A DNA stretch of 36,453 bases from Candidatus Thermochlorobacter aerophilus (GCA_002794105.1 PHFL01000002.1:2478-38930), one strand, 5' to 3'. Counted from the first letter of the stretch, positions 22,946 to 32,511 are shown. Program-made: numbers and translations. The notes: generated by a model from the letters alone, not told the origin.

Positions 22946-24646
22946 ATGAAACATTCTCTATTGCAAAACTTTTTTTCTACCTTACTTTTTGCGCAACTGA
23001 CTTTGGTCTCGCCTCTTGTTGCGCAGACTTCCTTTTCTTTATTGCATGCGCCCAGCGCGGTTCATGACGGCGAAGATTTCAATGTATTTTTCAGTCTTAA
23101 TGCTTCTGCACACGATACCGCAAATGCGTTGATATTGGATTTGCCGCGCAGCATTCAGGTTTTGCGTCTCTATGCCATAGACTCGCCTGTAAAATTTTCC
23201 GCTAAAACACTCTCGTATCGCAATCGCACTTACGGCATTTTCTTTTCATCCGAACCGCTATCGGCTTCTTCGTCGCTTGTTCTGACGCTTCGCCCCAGTG
23301 AATCGTTTTCAGAGCGCAGAGAATACATTCAAGCTCATCTTGTTCATTTGCATTCACGCGAGGTGCGCCCTGCCTTGATGGATACCTTAGATGCCATAGC
23401 ACTTGCGCGCCTGACACTAAACCTTACGCTGCAACCCAAATGGCGACACGACAACACTGCCGCCAGCTTCGACTCGCTGGCTCAAATCAGTGTGTTTTTG
23501 CCTAATCAACGCGCCGCAGCGCTTTCCTTGCAGCGCAATTTCACTGCAGAATTTTGGCTACGCTCTACGGCATTAGGTCGCACCGTGCTCTCGACATGGT
23601 CTGGCGCCACTTCCGACGCATATGCGCTGGAAGTCGAGCTGCTTGCCGATGGTCGGCTTGGTGCATTTTTTGGCACACCGTTTTCTTTTTCTCGCCTTGT
23701 CAGTCAGACTTTTGTCGGCGATGGGGCTTGGCATCACTGCGCCGTCACGCACGACAGTGCACAGTCGCTCATGCGCCTCTTCATTGATGGCGTGCTGCAC
23801 GATAGCGCTCGCACGCAGATTCACCGCGCTGCCTTTACGCCTTCCGTGGAACGGCGCACGCTTCTCTATTTGGGCTCACGCGCCGGTCGCGAACGCTTCT
23901 TTCATGGCGAACTTGACGAGCTGAAAATTTACCGCCGCGCCAAACCCGCACAAGAATTAGCCAATCCTGAAATTTTAGAGCGAGAAACCGACGCCTCACT
24001 GCTTGTCTCGGAATCTTTTTCACCTTCTGCCCGCAGCGCCCTTGTTGGCGAACGCCCAGAGATTGTGCGCACTTCGCTTGCCGCCGCAACCCGCATCCGA
24101 GAGTTGCGCGCCGAGTTACAAAACGGCACCATCCAGCTTAGTTGGGAATTTACTGGACCGCCAAACACATCTGGCTTTACCATTGAGCGCAGCACCAACG
24201 GCACCACGTTTCAGAGCATTGGCACAGTTGCTTTTTCGCCCACCCAATCGTTTTACCGCTTCACCGACCAACCCAGTGATGCGGCACTAAAAGTGGTCTT
24301 CTACCGCATTCGTGCCAACCTACCTGCTCGTTCTGCGCTCTTTTCATCAACGCTGAAAGTTGGCTTAGGCACCACCAAACAGTTTAGCTTGCACCAAAAT
24401 ACGCCTAACCCCTTTAACCCGACCACCACCATCGTGTATGAACTCTTTTCGCCTTCTTCTGTCGAGCTTGTCATCTACAACATGCTTGGCAATGAAATCA
24501 CACGCATCCGCCACGATTGGCAACCGGCAGGACTTTACAAGTATGTGTTCAACGCCGCTGACTTTGACCTCTCAAGTGGCATCTATCTCTACCGCCTGCG
24601 AACCGACACAGGCTCAGAAACCCGCAAAATGATTTTGATGAAGTAA
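22946..24646 (+). CDS. Secreted LamG-domain protein with T9SS C-terminal sorting domain
   Basis: 566 residues with a signal peptide (residues 1-26, ending LVA-Q). After an N-terminal beta-rich region, residues about 190-330 form a LamG/concanavalin-like domain: FTAEFWLRST, then GDGAWHHCAVTHD, LFIDGVLHDS and GELDELKIYRRA. A fibronectin-III-like segment follows (about 385-460, IQLSWEFTGPPNTSGFTIER). Residues about 478-566 are a type A T9SS sorting domain: FSLHQNTPNPFNPTTTIVYE, VELVIYNMLGNEITRI, GLYKYVFNAADFDLSSGIYL, and a Lys end (KMILMK). The protein is predicted to cross the outer membrane by the type IX system and stay on the surface or be released. Ligand unknown; the neighbouring glucan debranching enzyme suggests polysaccharide. 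Confidence 0.88.
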   Translation: MKHSLLQNFFSTLLFAQLTLVSPLVAQTSFSLLHAPSAVHDGEDFNVFFSLNASAHDTANALILDLPRSIQVLRLYAIDSPVKFSAKTLSYRNRTYGIFFSSEPLSASSSLVLTLRPSESFSERREYIQAHLVHLHSREVRPALMDTLDAIALARLTLNLTLQPKWRHDNTAASFDSLAQISVFLPNQRAAALSLQRNFTAEFWLRSTALGRTVLSTWSGATSDAYALEVELLADGRLGAFFGTPFSFSRLVSQTFVGDGAWHHCAVTHDSAQSLMRLFIDGVLHDSARTQIHRAAFTPSVERRTLLYLGSRAGRERFFHGELDELKIYRRAKPAQELANPEILERETDASLLVSESFSPSARSALVGERPEIVRTSLAAATRIRELRAELQNGTIQLSWEFTGPPNTSGFTIERSTNGTTFQSIGTVAFSPTQSFYRFTDQPSDAALKVVFYRIRANLPARSALFSSTLKVGLGTTKQFSLHQNTPNPFNPTTTIVYELFSPSSVELVIYNMLGNEITRIRHDWQPAGLYKYVFNAADFDLSSGIYLYRLRTDTGSETRKMILMK

Positions 24647-24700
24647 TGCCATCTTCTTTGGTCTTGAATTTATTTCAGCGCTTATGCTAACTTCGCCCCG

Positions 24701-27700
24701 GTGTCTTGGTTTTGTGCTCTACTTCTTAGCGATTGCATCAGATTCACGGCGTTGCACCTGAATTTTGCTCAACGGTCTTATCCTGCACCATACTTTTGGC
24801 TATTGTCTTGGCTTATCTTGTTTTTTCTGCATCCAAGCGCAGAGCTTTGTGCATGCGCCTTGCAAAGCGATTCTCTTTTGCACCATTTGCCTCGCCTTGA
24901 GCGCGCCGAACAGCACGGCAGCGAAAAAATCTTGATATGGCTCACGCCGCCCATTGATTCGCTCAAACTGCCCGATGAATTTATTTTTTGCGGCACGGAG
25001 AAAATCTTCTTCGATAATCTCCCCGTCGATTCCACACGCTATCGGCTCGATTGCACACGCGGCATTTTGTATCTGCGTTATCTTTTCCGTGACAGCAGCG
25101 CGCATCGCTTAGAAGTTCGCTATCAAGCCTTGCCATTTGCCCTGAAGCGAGAGTATGTGCGGCGCGAAATTCTTTTCCCAATTTCCTTGGATTCTACGCT
25201 TCAGAGCCAAACCCTTAGAGCGCCGATGTCTCAAAACTCATCGCTACAATTGGACGACATTTTCTCTGGCACCACGCTGCGCCGTTCAGGCAGTTTGGTG
25301 CGCGGCATCACCATCGGCTCCAATCAAGATTTGAACATTACATCTGGGCTACGCTTGCAGCTTGAAGGCACCATTGCGCCCGGCGTGGAAATTGCCGCCG
25401 CACTTACCGACGAAAACACTCCAATTCAGCCTGAAGGCAATACGCAAACCTTGCAGGAATTTGACCGTGTGTTTGTTGAAATTCGTGCAGAACAAGCCAA
25501 AGCCACCATTGGTGATTTTAATCTTTCGCTTGGCGGCACAGAGTTTGCCAATCTCGAGCGCCGATTGCAGGGCGGCAAAGTCGAGGGCTCTATGCCAATT
25601 GGCAACAGTAGCTCTGCGGCGGCACTGCTTGCTTTTGCCAATGCACGCGGGCGCTTCCATGTCAATCAATTCAATGGGCGCGATGGCGTGCAAGGTCCAT
25701 ACCGACTCACTGGACCAAATGGCGAGCCGTTTATCATTGTGCTGGCAGGCACCGAGCGGGTCTATGTCAATGGCGAACTGATGGTGCGCGGACAAAACAA
25801 TGACTATGTAATTGAATATGCAACTGGTGAAATTTACTTTCAGCCGCGCCGTCTTATTACGCAGCAGTCGCGCATCACAGTTGATTTTCAGTTTACCGAG
25901 CGGCTCTATCCACGCAACTTCCTTTCTGGAAAAGCTCAAACCAGCTTGTTTGATGAGCGCATCAAGTTTCAAGCCTCATTTGTCTCTGAATCCGACGATG
26001 AAAATTCTCCGATTGATTTTCTTCTGACCGAGCGCGGTCGTGAAAGTCTGCGCAATGCTGGAGCAGACCGTTTTCGTGCAACCGACACCACGGCTTTTGT
26101 GGGCACTGATAGCCTCGGACGCCCGCGCGGCGCCTACATCAAACTCGATACGCTGATTGGCGGACGCCGCATCGAGATTTTCCGCTTCGCTGGTGAAGGC
26201 GCACCCGGCGCATTTTGGAACCCGCCCTTTAGCCCCGTGCCCGACGGACAAGGCTCATACCGACGACTGAACTTTGGCATCTACGACTATGTGGGCGAAG
26301 GTCAAGGCAACTATGTTCCCTTTGCGCTCTTGCCCATTCCAACCGCACAGCAAGTGTTTGACCTTTCGCTGCAACTTTCGCCATTCAAAGGCTTCTCACT
26401 CTCGCTCGAAGGCGCACTTTCCCAGAACGATTTCAACAAATTCTCTACCCTCGATGACACCTTGAGCCCCGGACGCGCTTACACACTTGGCGCAAAATTT
26501 TCGCCGCAGACACTCGAACTCTTCGGCATTTCTCTTGGTAAATTCGAAGCGCAACTTTCACAGCGCGAAACCTCGAAATTCTTTGCCTTCATTGACCGCA
26601 CACTGCCTGTTGACCTCAACCGCAACTTTAACTTGATTGATTTTGACGGACGCCCACTTTTTACTGCGCAAACTGCCGAACGCATTCGCAATGCCGCCTT
26701 TACCTACACGCCTTGGACGCCCTTTTCGCTCTCCTACCGCATCGGTCAACTTGACCGTGAAACACTCTTCAACTCCACACGCCAAGAAGCTGAAGCTCGC
26801 TTGCAAGTGGATTCACTTTTGAGCTCAAGTTATAGCGTCGCCTACACCTCGAGCCGCAATGAGCTTTTGGCTGAACAAGCCACTTGGCTCCGACAAATCG
26901 GTCAGTTTCATGCACAATTTCGTTTGGCAAACAACGGCTTTTGGAATTTTGGCATTCGTCCATTCTTCCACTTGGAACTTAGTCAGAAAGCCACACGCTC
27001 GCTGCCTGCCGATACGCTTCGTTCCGATAGCCACTACATTCTTGATGCCACCGCTGGACTTGGGCTCACCGACTTTATCGGACAAAATTTGTCATTCAGC
27101 TTCGGATACCGTGCCGATGAGCTTTTTGATTCGCCGCAGCCGTTTGGCGCATCGCTTGTGCCTGCCTCCATTGCGCGCACCGTTTCAGCAGAGTGGCAAT
27201 TCATTACCGCCAACGAATTTCTCGCATGGCTGAACTTTACCAACCGCATACGGCAGTTTAGCTCTCGCTTTCGTGAGCGTGGCGAGCGTGATATTGAAAC
27301 CTTCCTTCTGCGTTTTCAGACGCGCTACACACCGTTTCGCTCTGCACTGGAAATAGAATGGCTCTATGATGTGTCGACCGAACAGACCTCTCGCTTGGAA
27401 CGACAATTTTTTGCCGTACCACTCGGACGCGGCAACTTCATCTGGCGCGACCGCAACGGCAATGGGCTACGCGAGTTTGATGAATTCTTGCCAATTACCT
27501 TCATCGGTGAAGTGGGCGACGACAACCTGCAATACATCTTGCGCACCTTTCCCAGCGACCAACTCTTCCCCACCATTGACCTGAAAACCAGTTTGCGCTT
27601 CCGCCTGCGCCCCATACGATTTTTTGCCTCTCGCGAAACTTTGCTTGAAAAAATTCTTTCCGCCTTCTCGACCGAATCGCTCTTTCGCATCGAAGAGCGC

Positions 27701-28453
27701 AGTCTCGAGCGCGACCTGCGCCGCATCTACTTTCTGGATTTTTCATCCTTCCAAAACGACTCTACAACCGTTGTTGGCAACTTGACCCTGCAGCAAGACC
27801 TCTACCTCTTTGAAAATGAGCTTACCAACTTGCGTTTTCGCTTCCAGCAGCGCACTGGTATCAACCAGTTTAGTCTTGGCGTAGAGCGGCGGCTATTTGT
27901 GGAGCGTAGCGTGCGTGCGGTTACACGCTTTGGTTACGCCCTTGGCATTGAGCTGAATCTTTTTTCTGGTCTTAACACGGCACAAGCTGCCGCATTGCAA
28001 GCCCGTGACTTTGGTGCTACAGGTCGGCAGTTTTTTATCAATTCGCTTGGCTTTGCCGCTGATGTTTCTTATCGCCCTGTTCAAGATTTGGAAATCGGCG
28101 TGCGCCTGTCTTTTGAGCAGCGTGAAGACACCTTTCCACTCTCGCGCGGGGGCAATGCCGCCCAGTCTCTACTTAACGCTCAGCAACTGCGTGCCATTTA
28201 CTCTTTTCGCGGAAAAGGGCGACTCAATGCTCAACTCGAGCGCACCGAAGCCACTCTATCAGGCGTCAGCCCATTTGATGCCGTGTTTGAGCTTTCTAAC
28301 GGCAATCCTTTCGGCACCACGCTCATCTGGCGTCTCGATGCTGATTACCGCATCAACAACTTCATTACTGCTTCTATAGGCTACGACGGTCGCGCCTTAC
28401 CTATTGGGCGCGTGATTCATACAGGACGAGCAGAGGTTCGCGCTGTGTTTTAG
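24701..28453 (+). CDS. Large outer-membrane protein with SprA-like signature
   Basis: 1250 residues in the longest frame, starting GTG; no ATG occurs near the N-terminus, so the exact start is uncertain. A hydrophobic segment (WLLSWLILFFLHPS) acts as export signal. Residues about 181-260 carry a signature I associate with the SprA family of T9SS translocon/gliding proteins: SGSLVRGITIGSNQDLNITS, LRLQLEGTIAPGVEIAAALT, DENTPIQPEGNTQTLQEFDR, followed by KATIGDFNLSLGGTEFANLE. The rest consists of many amphipathic strands with aromatic girdles, ending in RAEVRAVF with a C-terminal Phe as in outer-membrane barrels. SprA itself is over 2000 residues, so this is a short relative. It follows a T9SS cargo gene by 54 bases. 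Confidence 0.75.
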   Translation: MSWFCALLLSDCIRFTALHLNFAQRSYPAPYFWLLSWLILFFLHPSAELCACALQSDSLLHHLPRLERAEQHGSEKILIWLTPPIDSLKLPDEFIFCGTEKIFFDNLPVDSTRYRLDCTRGILYLRYLFRDSSAHRLEVRYQALPFALKREYVRREILFPISLDSTLQSQTLRAPMSQNSSLQLDDIFSGTTLRRSGSLVRGITIGSNQDLNITSGLRLQLEGTIAPGVEIAAALTDENTPIQPEGNTQTLQEFDRVFVEIRAEQAKATIGDFNLSLGGTEFANLERRLQGGKVEGSMPIGNSSSAAALLAFANARGRFHVNQFNGRDGVQGPYRLTGPNGEPFIIVLAGTERVYVNGELMVRGQNNDYVIEYATGEIYFQPRRLITQQSRITVDFQFTERLYPRNFLSGKAQTSLFDERIKFQASFVSESDDENSPIDFLLTERGRESLRNAGADRFRATDTTAFVGTDSLGRPRGAYIKLDTLIGGRRIEIFRFAGEGAPGAFWNPPFSPVPDGQGSYRRLNFGIYDYVGEGQGNYVPFALLPIPTAQQVFDLSLQLSPFKGFSLSLEGALSQNDFNKFSTLDDTLSPGRAYTLGAKFSPQTLELFGISLGKFEAQLSQRETSKFFAFIDRTLPVDLNRNFNLIDFDGRPLFTAQTAERIRNAAFTYTPWTPFSLSYRIGQLDRETLFNSTRQEAEARLQVDSLLSSSYSVAYTSSRNELLAEQATWLRQIGQFHAQFRLANNGFWNFGIRPFFHLELSQKATRSLPADTLRSDSHYILDATAGLGLTDFIGQNLSFSFGYRADELFDSPQPFGASLVPASIARTVSAEWQFITANEFLAWLNFTNRIRQFSSRFRERGERDIETFLLRFQTRYTPFRSALEIEWLYDVSTEQTSRLERQFFAVPLGRGNFIWRDRNGNGLREFDEFLPITFIGEVGDDNLQYILRTFPSDQLFPTIDLKTSLRFRLRPIRFFASRETLLEKILSAFSTESLFRIEERSLERDLRRIYFLDFSSFQNDSTTVVGNLTLQQDLYLFENELTNLRFRFQQRTGINQFSLGVERRLFVERSVRAVTRFGYALGIELNLFSGLNTAQAAALQARDFGATGRQFFINSLGFAADVSYRPVQDLEIGVRLSFEQREDTFPLSRGGNAAQSLLNAQQLRAIYSFRGKGRLNAQLERTEATLSGVSPFDAVFELSNGNPFGTTLIWRLDADYRINNFITASIGYDGRALPIGRVIHTGRAEVRAVF

Positions 28454-28508
28454 CCGATTTGACACGCTTTGGCGTAGTTGTTATTGGTGCGCCACTTGAA
28501 GTTTTGCT

Positions 28509-28532
28509 GGCGCTTTAAAACGTCAAAGCGCC
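28509..28532. repeat. Inverted repeat, 8-bp G+C-rich stem
   Basis: GGCGCTTT (28509-28516) and AAAGCGCC (28525-28532) are perfect complements around AAAACGTC, 56 bases after the SprA-like stop. No T run follows. It could take part in termination together with the hairpin 43 bases downstream. Confidence 0.6.
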
Positions 28533-28574
28533 TCTCGGCGCCTTGCGTGCTATACGTCCCCCACACCGTATAGC

Positions 28575-28597
28575 CACCCGACGGGCGTCGGGTGTTT
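28575..28597 (+). terminator. Hairpin, likely terminator of the envelope block
   Basis: CACCCGAC (28575-28582) and GTCGGGTG (28587-28594) form a perfect 8-bp G+C-rich stem with the tetraloop GGGC, followed by only TTT. The structure is strong and the T tract weak. It separates the SprA-like gene from nurA. Confidence 0.6.
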
Positions 28598-28695
28598 GAA
28601 GATTTGCAGTTAACACAAACTTAATACTGAAGAAACATTTTTGCAACACTTGCACCAAAAAATTTTCACTTTTTCGTCAAAAGGCATGAGCGCCC

Positions 28696-28703
28696 TATTT
28701 TTG
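28696..28703 (+). promoter_or_regulatory. Possible -7 element before nurA
   Basis: TATTTTTG fits TAnnTTTG, 23 bases before the ATG at 28727. A Shine-Dalgarno AGGAG lies just before that ATG (CAGGAGACATG). No clear -33 element. Confidence 0.35.
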
Positions 28704-28726
28704 AACCAAATTGCTCTTCAGGAGAC

Positions 28727-29866
28727 ATGCTTCAATTTCACAGCATCTACAACGACTTAGCGACCTTTGCCGAGCGGCTCATGGTGCGTGCCCAGCAAGA
28801 ACAGCAGGCGTTGGCGCAGTTTTATGACGCCTTTCGCTCGCAGGTTGATTTGCGCTCACGCTACGACGACCAGCAAATTGCTCATACCGTTGCCGCAGTT
28901 CCCATAGAAGAACCCACCTTCAAGCAATCCGTGCCCGCTCGCCCATCTGCGCTTACTCTCTGCGCCACCGACGGCTCGCAAATTTTCCCTGACCGACATC
29001 TCAACGCCGATTTTTTCTTGCTCAACATTAGCCAAATCATCTTTCACATCGGCACGACGGAAAAACCCACTCTATGCAGTCAGGCTCAACTCTACGATAT
29101 TGCCCAACTTGCACAAGAGCTTCAACTCGAGGAGGATGAAGAACCGCCTGTATCTTCCGAAGTCATTACGGCGCTACGCCAAGAAGAGGAATTGCGCACC
29201 TTGCTACATGCTGCTCATCATGCCCACTGTGCTCGCCGACCGCTCCTTGCCTTAGCTGATGGGACATTGATTTGCTGGCATCTCAAGCGCATCAAAAATC
29301 TTTCTTTGCAGCGCTCGTTTGTTGTGCGTTATGGCGGATTTCTTACACAGTTTCGTGAACATCACTTTACGCTGGCAAGCTACATCAGTCGCCCAAGTAG
29401 CAAAGAAGTGGTCAATTTGCTTCAAATTTTACTTCGCCCAGAACTGGATGCGGCGCAAATCCATTTGCCAAACACGCTCAACGATGCTGCCTTCTTTGCC
29501 ACTTTTCTCTCCGTAGGTGAGCGCTCTGCAATTTTTGCCAGCCGCTCCGAAGTGCTTGCGCATTATAACCCTGCGGATAGGATTTATTTTTTCTATCTTC
29601 ATACCGGTCAAGAAATTGCACGCATTGAATTTCCGAGTTGGTGCTATGAGCAAGGCAAAGTAGATTTTATTCATGCCGCTATCTTTGACGACCTAAAAAA
29701 GGGCGGCGGTTACCCTATGACACTCGTAGAAGCTCATGAACAAGCCACCATCAAGCCATCGGACCAAGAAGAATTCTATCGACTTTTGCAGCAAATCTGC
29801 TCGGCAAAAGGCTATGCGCTCAACTATTCTGCAAAAAGCCTCTCGAAGAGAATCTCAAAACTCTAA
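28727..29866 (+). CDS. nurA: NurA-domain DNA nuclease
   Basis: NurA is a Mn-dependent 5'-to-3' DNA exonuclease and endonuclease that works with the HerA translocase in end resection of double-strand breaks. The 379-residue protein has the two acidic metal-binding motifs expected: CATDGSQIFPDRH with Asp82 and LLALADGTLICW with Asp178. The conserved ISRPSSKEVVNLLQ segment and the late YPMTLVEAHEQATI region also match. The start is supported by AGGAG. It leads a compact plus-strand unit: nine bases to the lipoprotein gene, which overlaps a HAS-barrel gene related to the HerA N-terminus. No HerA ATPase itself is in the window. Confidence 0.88.
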   Translation: MLQFHSIYNDLATFAERLMVRAQQEQQALAQFYDAFRSQVDLRSRYDDQQIAHTVAAVPIEEPTFKQSVPARPSALTLCATDGSQIFPDRHLNADFFLLNISQIIFHIGTTEKPTLCSQAQLYDIAQLAQELQLEEDEEPPVSSEVITALRQEEELRTLLHAAHHAHCARRPLLALADGTLICWHLKRIKNLSLQRSFVVRYGGFLTQFREHHFTLASYISRPSSKEVVNLLQILLRPELDAAQIHLPNTLNDAAFFATFLSVGERSAIFASRSEVLAHYNPADRIYFFYLHTGQEIARIEFPSWCYEQGKVDFIHAAIFDDLKKGGGYPMTLVEAHEQATIKPSDQEEFYRLLQQICSAKGYALNYSAKSLSKRISKL

Positions 29867-29875
29867 ACACTGACC

Positions 29876-31924
29876 ATGACGCTGTATCCAAAATCCACTC
29901 TATTCGTTCTTTTACCTTTTCTTTTTAGCACAGTGTGTGCAATGCTTTTTTCTGCATGCCTTACCTTAGACCCAGATGACACACCTATCATTGATGCGGA
30001 AACCCGCATCAAGCGCAGTTCTACGGTCATTGGCGACACCTTCAACGTGGTCTATCTTCCGCCTGAGCCGATTGATTCCAATCAGTCTCCGCCCACGGTA
30101 GTCTATACCTTCAAGTTCTGGCAGCCTGAATTTTTTGAGAGCGAGTCGCCGCAAATTCGGCGCGCCAAAATGGAAAACTATCGAAACCTTTACTGGTATT
30201 TGCCTATTGCCATACCTTCATCGGCACAGATACTTTCTTACTACATTGCCGACATTCCCAACCAAGATTCACTTGCCACAGAGGACTATCTCATCTACAA
30301 TCGTGCGGGGAAACCTGTGCAGTGGTCGCACTATCGGCTGGCGCATGCCCTTTTGCGCCGCAAAGCCAATATCGATACCGTGCTATCGCTTCTGAAAACG
30401 GAACTTTCACTCTATCCCAATAGTGATGATGCCTATATTTCTTATTGGTCGTTATACTTTCAGCATGCGGGACGCACCGATGAGGCTTTAGCCACAATTG
30501 AGCGCGAAATTGCCGAGGTTCGCCGCCAACGCCGCGATGACCCACGCTTGCTTGAAGCCATCTCGCTCATGTATATCTACGGCATGAACAACCGCCGCCG
30601 CGCCTATGAAATTACACGCGATATTCCTGATACTTACCTGCATCCGCTTAATCTCTACAACCGCTTCCTGATAGAGCCTGACAACGACAAGCGCGAACTT
30701 GCTCTTGCCGCCATGACTGAAAAATATCCTACACACCCACTTACGCCTAAGATGAACCTTACACACCTGCTCTTTTACCTCAGCAACCAGACCTTTTCTA
30801 GTTACCGAGACCGCGGCGCCATTTTTGCTGAAAGCATCTTGAATCGTCGCTTGACTGCCTTACGCAATGCTCGGGTCAATACCTACGCCATTCGCTATCT
30901 TTTTGACTACTATGCCAGTCTTAACCCTTCCAAAGCCTTGCCATATGTGAGAGATGTTCTGCGCATGGATTATGACCGCGAGGTTTATGACCCTCTCACA
31001 CTGCTTGGTTTTGCCGCTCGCTATGCCGATACAAAAGATTATGCTGGTCTTGCTATCGACCTTGCCAGCAAAGCCATTGAAGCTATTGAAGCGGATAAGC
31101 AAAAACCACTTGTTTTCCGCCCAGAACCTGAATTCGTGCAAACGGAAGCCGCTCGCCGTTTATTTCACCAAGATGTTATTGGCTGTGCTTACTACTACAT
31201 CGGAAAAGCATATTTGAGCATCGGTGATGACAAAAGCGCCTTAGCCAACTTTCGTGAAGCAGAAAAAACTTGCCTTTCCCAACAAGCTGAGCTCTACTTT
31301 GAGATGGCAAAATTGCTACACAAACTTAAAGATGGTGCTGCGTTGGATTATGCCATCAAATCACTGGCAGTCAAAAACTCAGATGCAGTGCAGGCATGGC
31401 TCAACACGAGCTTGAAACCCAAATTCAAGAAGGGCGAATCTGTAAGTAGCCTGCTGAGCACCGCCCTGCGTTCCGCTCCACCTTTCTCGCTTACGCTGCT
31501 CAATGGCAAAACCGTCTCATCTGAAAGTTTGGCAAACCCACTTACTCTGCTTTACTTTTGGTCTCCTAACTCTACAATGTCCAAACTGCTACTTTCTGAA
31601 TTGCAACTTCTTAGTGCAAAGTATCGCGCTCGTGGCGTAGGATTCTTTGCCATTGATACTGAAGACGATTTGCGGACGGTAAAATCCTCACCAGAAGAAT
31701 TTGCTTTTAGTATTCCTTTTGCAACTGCCACGCCAGAGATGATTGTAGATTATCAGGTCTCGCTTTTGCCCAGCGTTGTGATTATCAAGTCAGGCAAAAT
31801 TATCTATCGCCAACTTGGATACTGCAAGGATTTTGTCAGTCAGGTTGAAGTCGCTTTGCAAGATGCACTTCTGACAAGCGACGCTTCCACTGCTCTACCT
31901 AACGAAAAGAAAAGAAAGCGATGA
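29876..31924 (+). CDS. Lipoprotein with TPR-like repeats and degenerate thioredoxin domain
   Basis: 682 residues. A lipoprotein signal peptide ends FSAC with Cys28. The middle (about 150-520) is helical with TPR-like repeats: SLLKTELSLYPNSDDAYISY, GRTDEALATIEREI, and AYYYIGKAYLSIGDDKSALA followed by NFREAEKTC. Residues about 536-665 form a TlpA/AhpC-type thioredoxin fold: APPFSLTLLNGKTVSSESL, LYFWSPNSTMSKLL, GVGFFAIDTED, and the cis-Pro loop VSLLPSVVIIKSGKII. The usual CxxC is replaced by SPNST, so it has no disulfide redox site. The protein probably acts as a periplasmic scaffold or binding protein. It sits between nurA and the HAS-barrel gene; the last four bases overlap the latter's start. 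I do not know its function. Confidence 0.82.
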   Translation: MTLYPKSTLFVLLPFLFSTVCAMLFSACLTLDPDDTPIIDAETRIKRSSTVIGDTFNVVYLPPEPIDSNQSPPTVVYTFKFWQPEFFESESPQIRRAKMENYRNLYWYLPIAIPSSAQILSYYIADIPNQDSLATEDYLIYNRAGKPVQWSHYRLAHALLRRKANIDTVLSLLKTELSLYPNSDDAYISYWSLYFQHAGRTDEALATIEREIAEVRRQRRDDPRLLEAISLMYIYGMNNRRRAYEITRDIPDTYLHPLNLYNRFLIEPDNDKRELALAAMTEKYPTHPLTPKMNLTHLLFYLSNQTFSSYRDRGAIFAESILNRRLTALRNARVNTYAIRYLFDYYASLNPSKALPYVRDVLRMDYDREVYDPLTLLGFAARYADTKDYAGLAIDLASKAIEAIEADKQKPLVFRPEPEFVQTEAARRLFHQDVIGCAYYYIGKAYLSIGDDKSALANFREAEKTCLSQQAELYFEMAKLLHKLKDGAALDYAIKSLAVKNSDAVQAWLNTSLKPKFKKGESVSSLLSTALRSAPPFSLTLLNGKTVSSESLANPLTLLYFWSPNSTMSKLLLSELQLLSAKYRARGVGFFAIDTEDDLRTVKSSPEEFAFSIPFATATPEMIVDYQVSLLPSVVIIKSGKIIYRQLGYCKDFVSQVEVALQDALLTSDASTALPNEKKRKR

Positions 31925-32511
31925 AGAGCACACACATTGGAGAAGTTGTTCGTTCGAACACCGTGCAGTTTTCGGCCGTTGTGCCGCAAGCGTTGTTGCA
32001 AGAGACTTTATCGCCTGTCAAACTTGGTCAATTGGTGAAAGTGGCTACGGCACATGCGGCCGTGTTTGGCATTGTCTCGTTCATTGAGCAATCCCCTATT
32101 GCTGCACATCGCCAGATTGTTCCGCACGGCAAAACGAAGGAAGAGCTTCGCCGTGAAATGCCACAAGTCTTGGAACTTGTCCACACTGAATTTACGGCCC
32201 TGACTGTTGGGTTTTATCTCGGCAGCAAAATCTTGCAAGCTATGCCACCAACTCCGCCTGACTTACATGACTTCGTCTATCACGCTTCTCACGACGATGT
32301 GGCGGCGTTTCTCAAACATCCTCTGACCTTCTTACGCCTTATTTTGCAAAGCAAAGATACCTCGCCCGACGAAGTGATTGTTGCCTTTTTCCGTAACTAC
32401 CAAGCACAACTTTCTCGCCAAGATTTAATTGCACTCGGTAAAGAACTCTCGTATCTTTTAGCTGATGACCATCGACGATTGGAATCTATTTTGACTCGCA
32501 TCTATGACTAA
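31921..32511 (+). CDS. HAS-barrel (HerA N-terminal-like) domain protein
   Basis: 196 residues, cytoplasmic. The first 60 residues (IGEVVRSNTVQFSAVVPQAL, then KLGQLVKVATAHAAVFGIVS) have the pattern of the HAS-barrel found at the N-terminus of HerA and ATP-synthase-type ATPases. A conserved segment follows (EELRREMPQVLELVHTEFTA, PPTPPDLHDFVYHASHDDV) and a helical C-terminus. No P-loop is present, so it is not the ATPase. The occurrence two genes after nurA supports a link with the HerA-NurA DNA-processing system; the HerA motor would be encoded elsewhere. It overlaps the lipoprotein gene by four bases (ATGA) and pyrD by eight. Confidence 0.75.
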   Translation: MKSTHIGEVVRSNTVQFSAVVPQALLQETLSPVKLGQLVKVATAHAAVFGIVSFIEQSPIAAHRQIVPHGKTKEELRREMPQVLELVHTEFTALTVGFYLGSKILQAMPPTPPDLHDFVYHASHDDVAAFLKHPLTFLRLILQSKDTSPDEVIVAFFRNYQAQLSRQDLIALGKELSYLLADDHRRLESILTRIYD

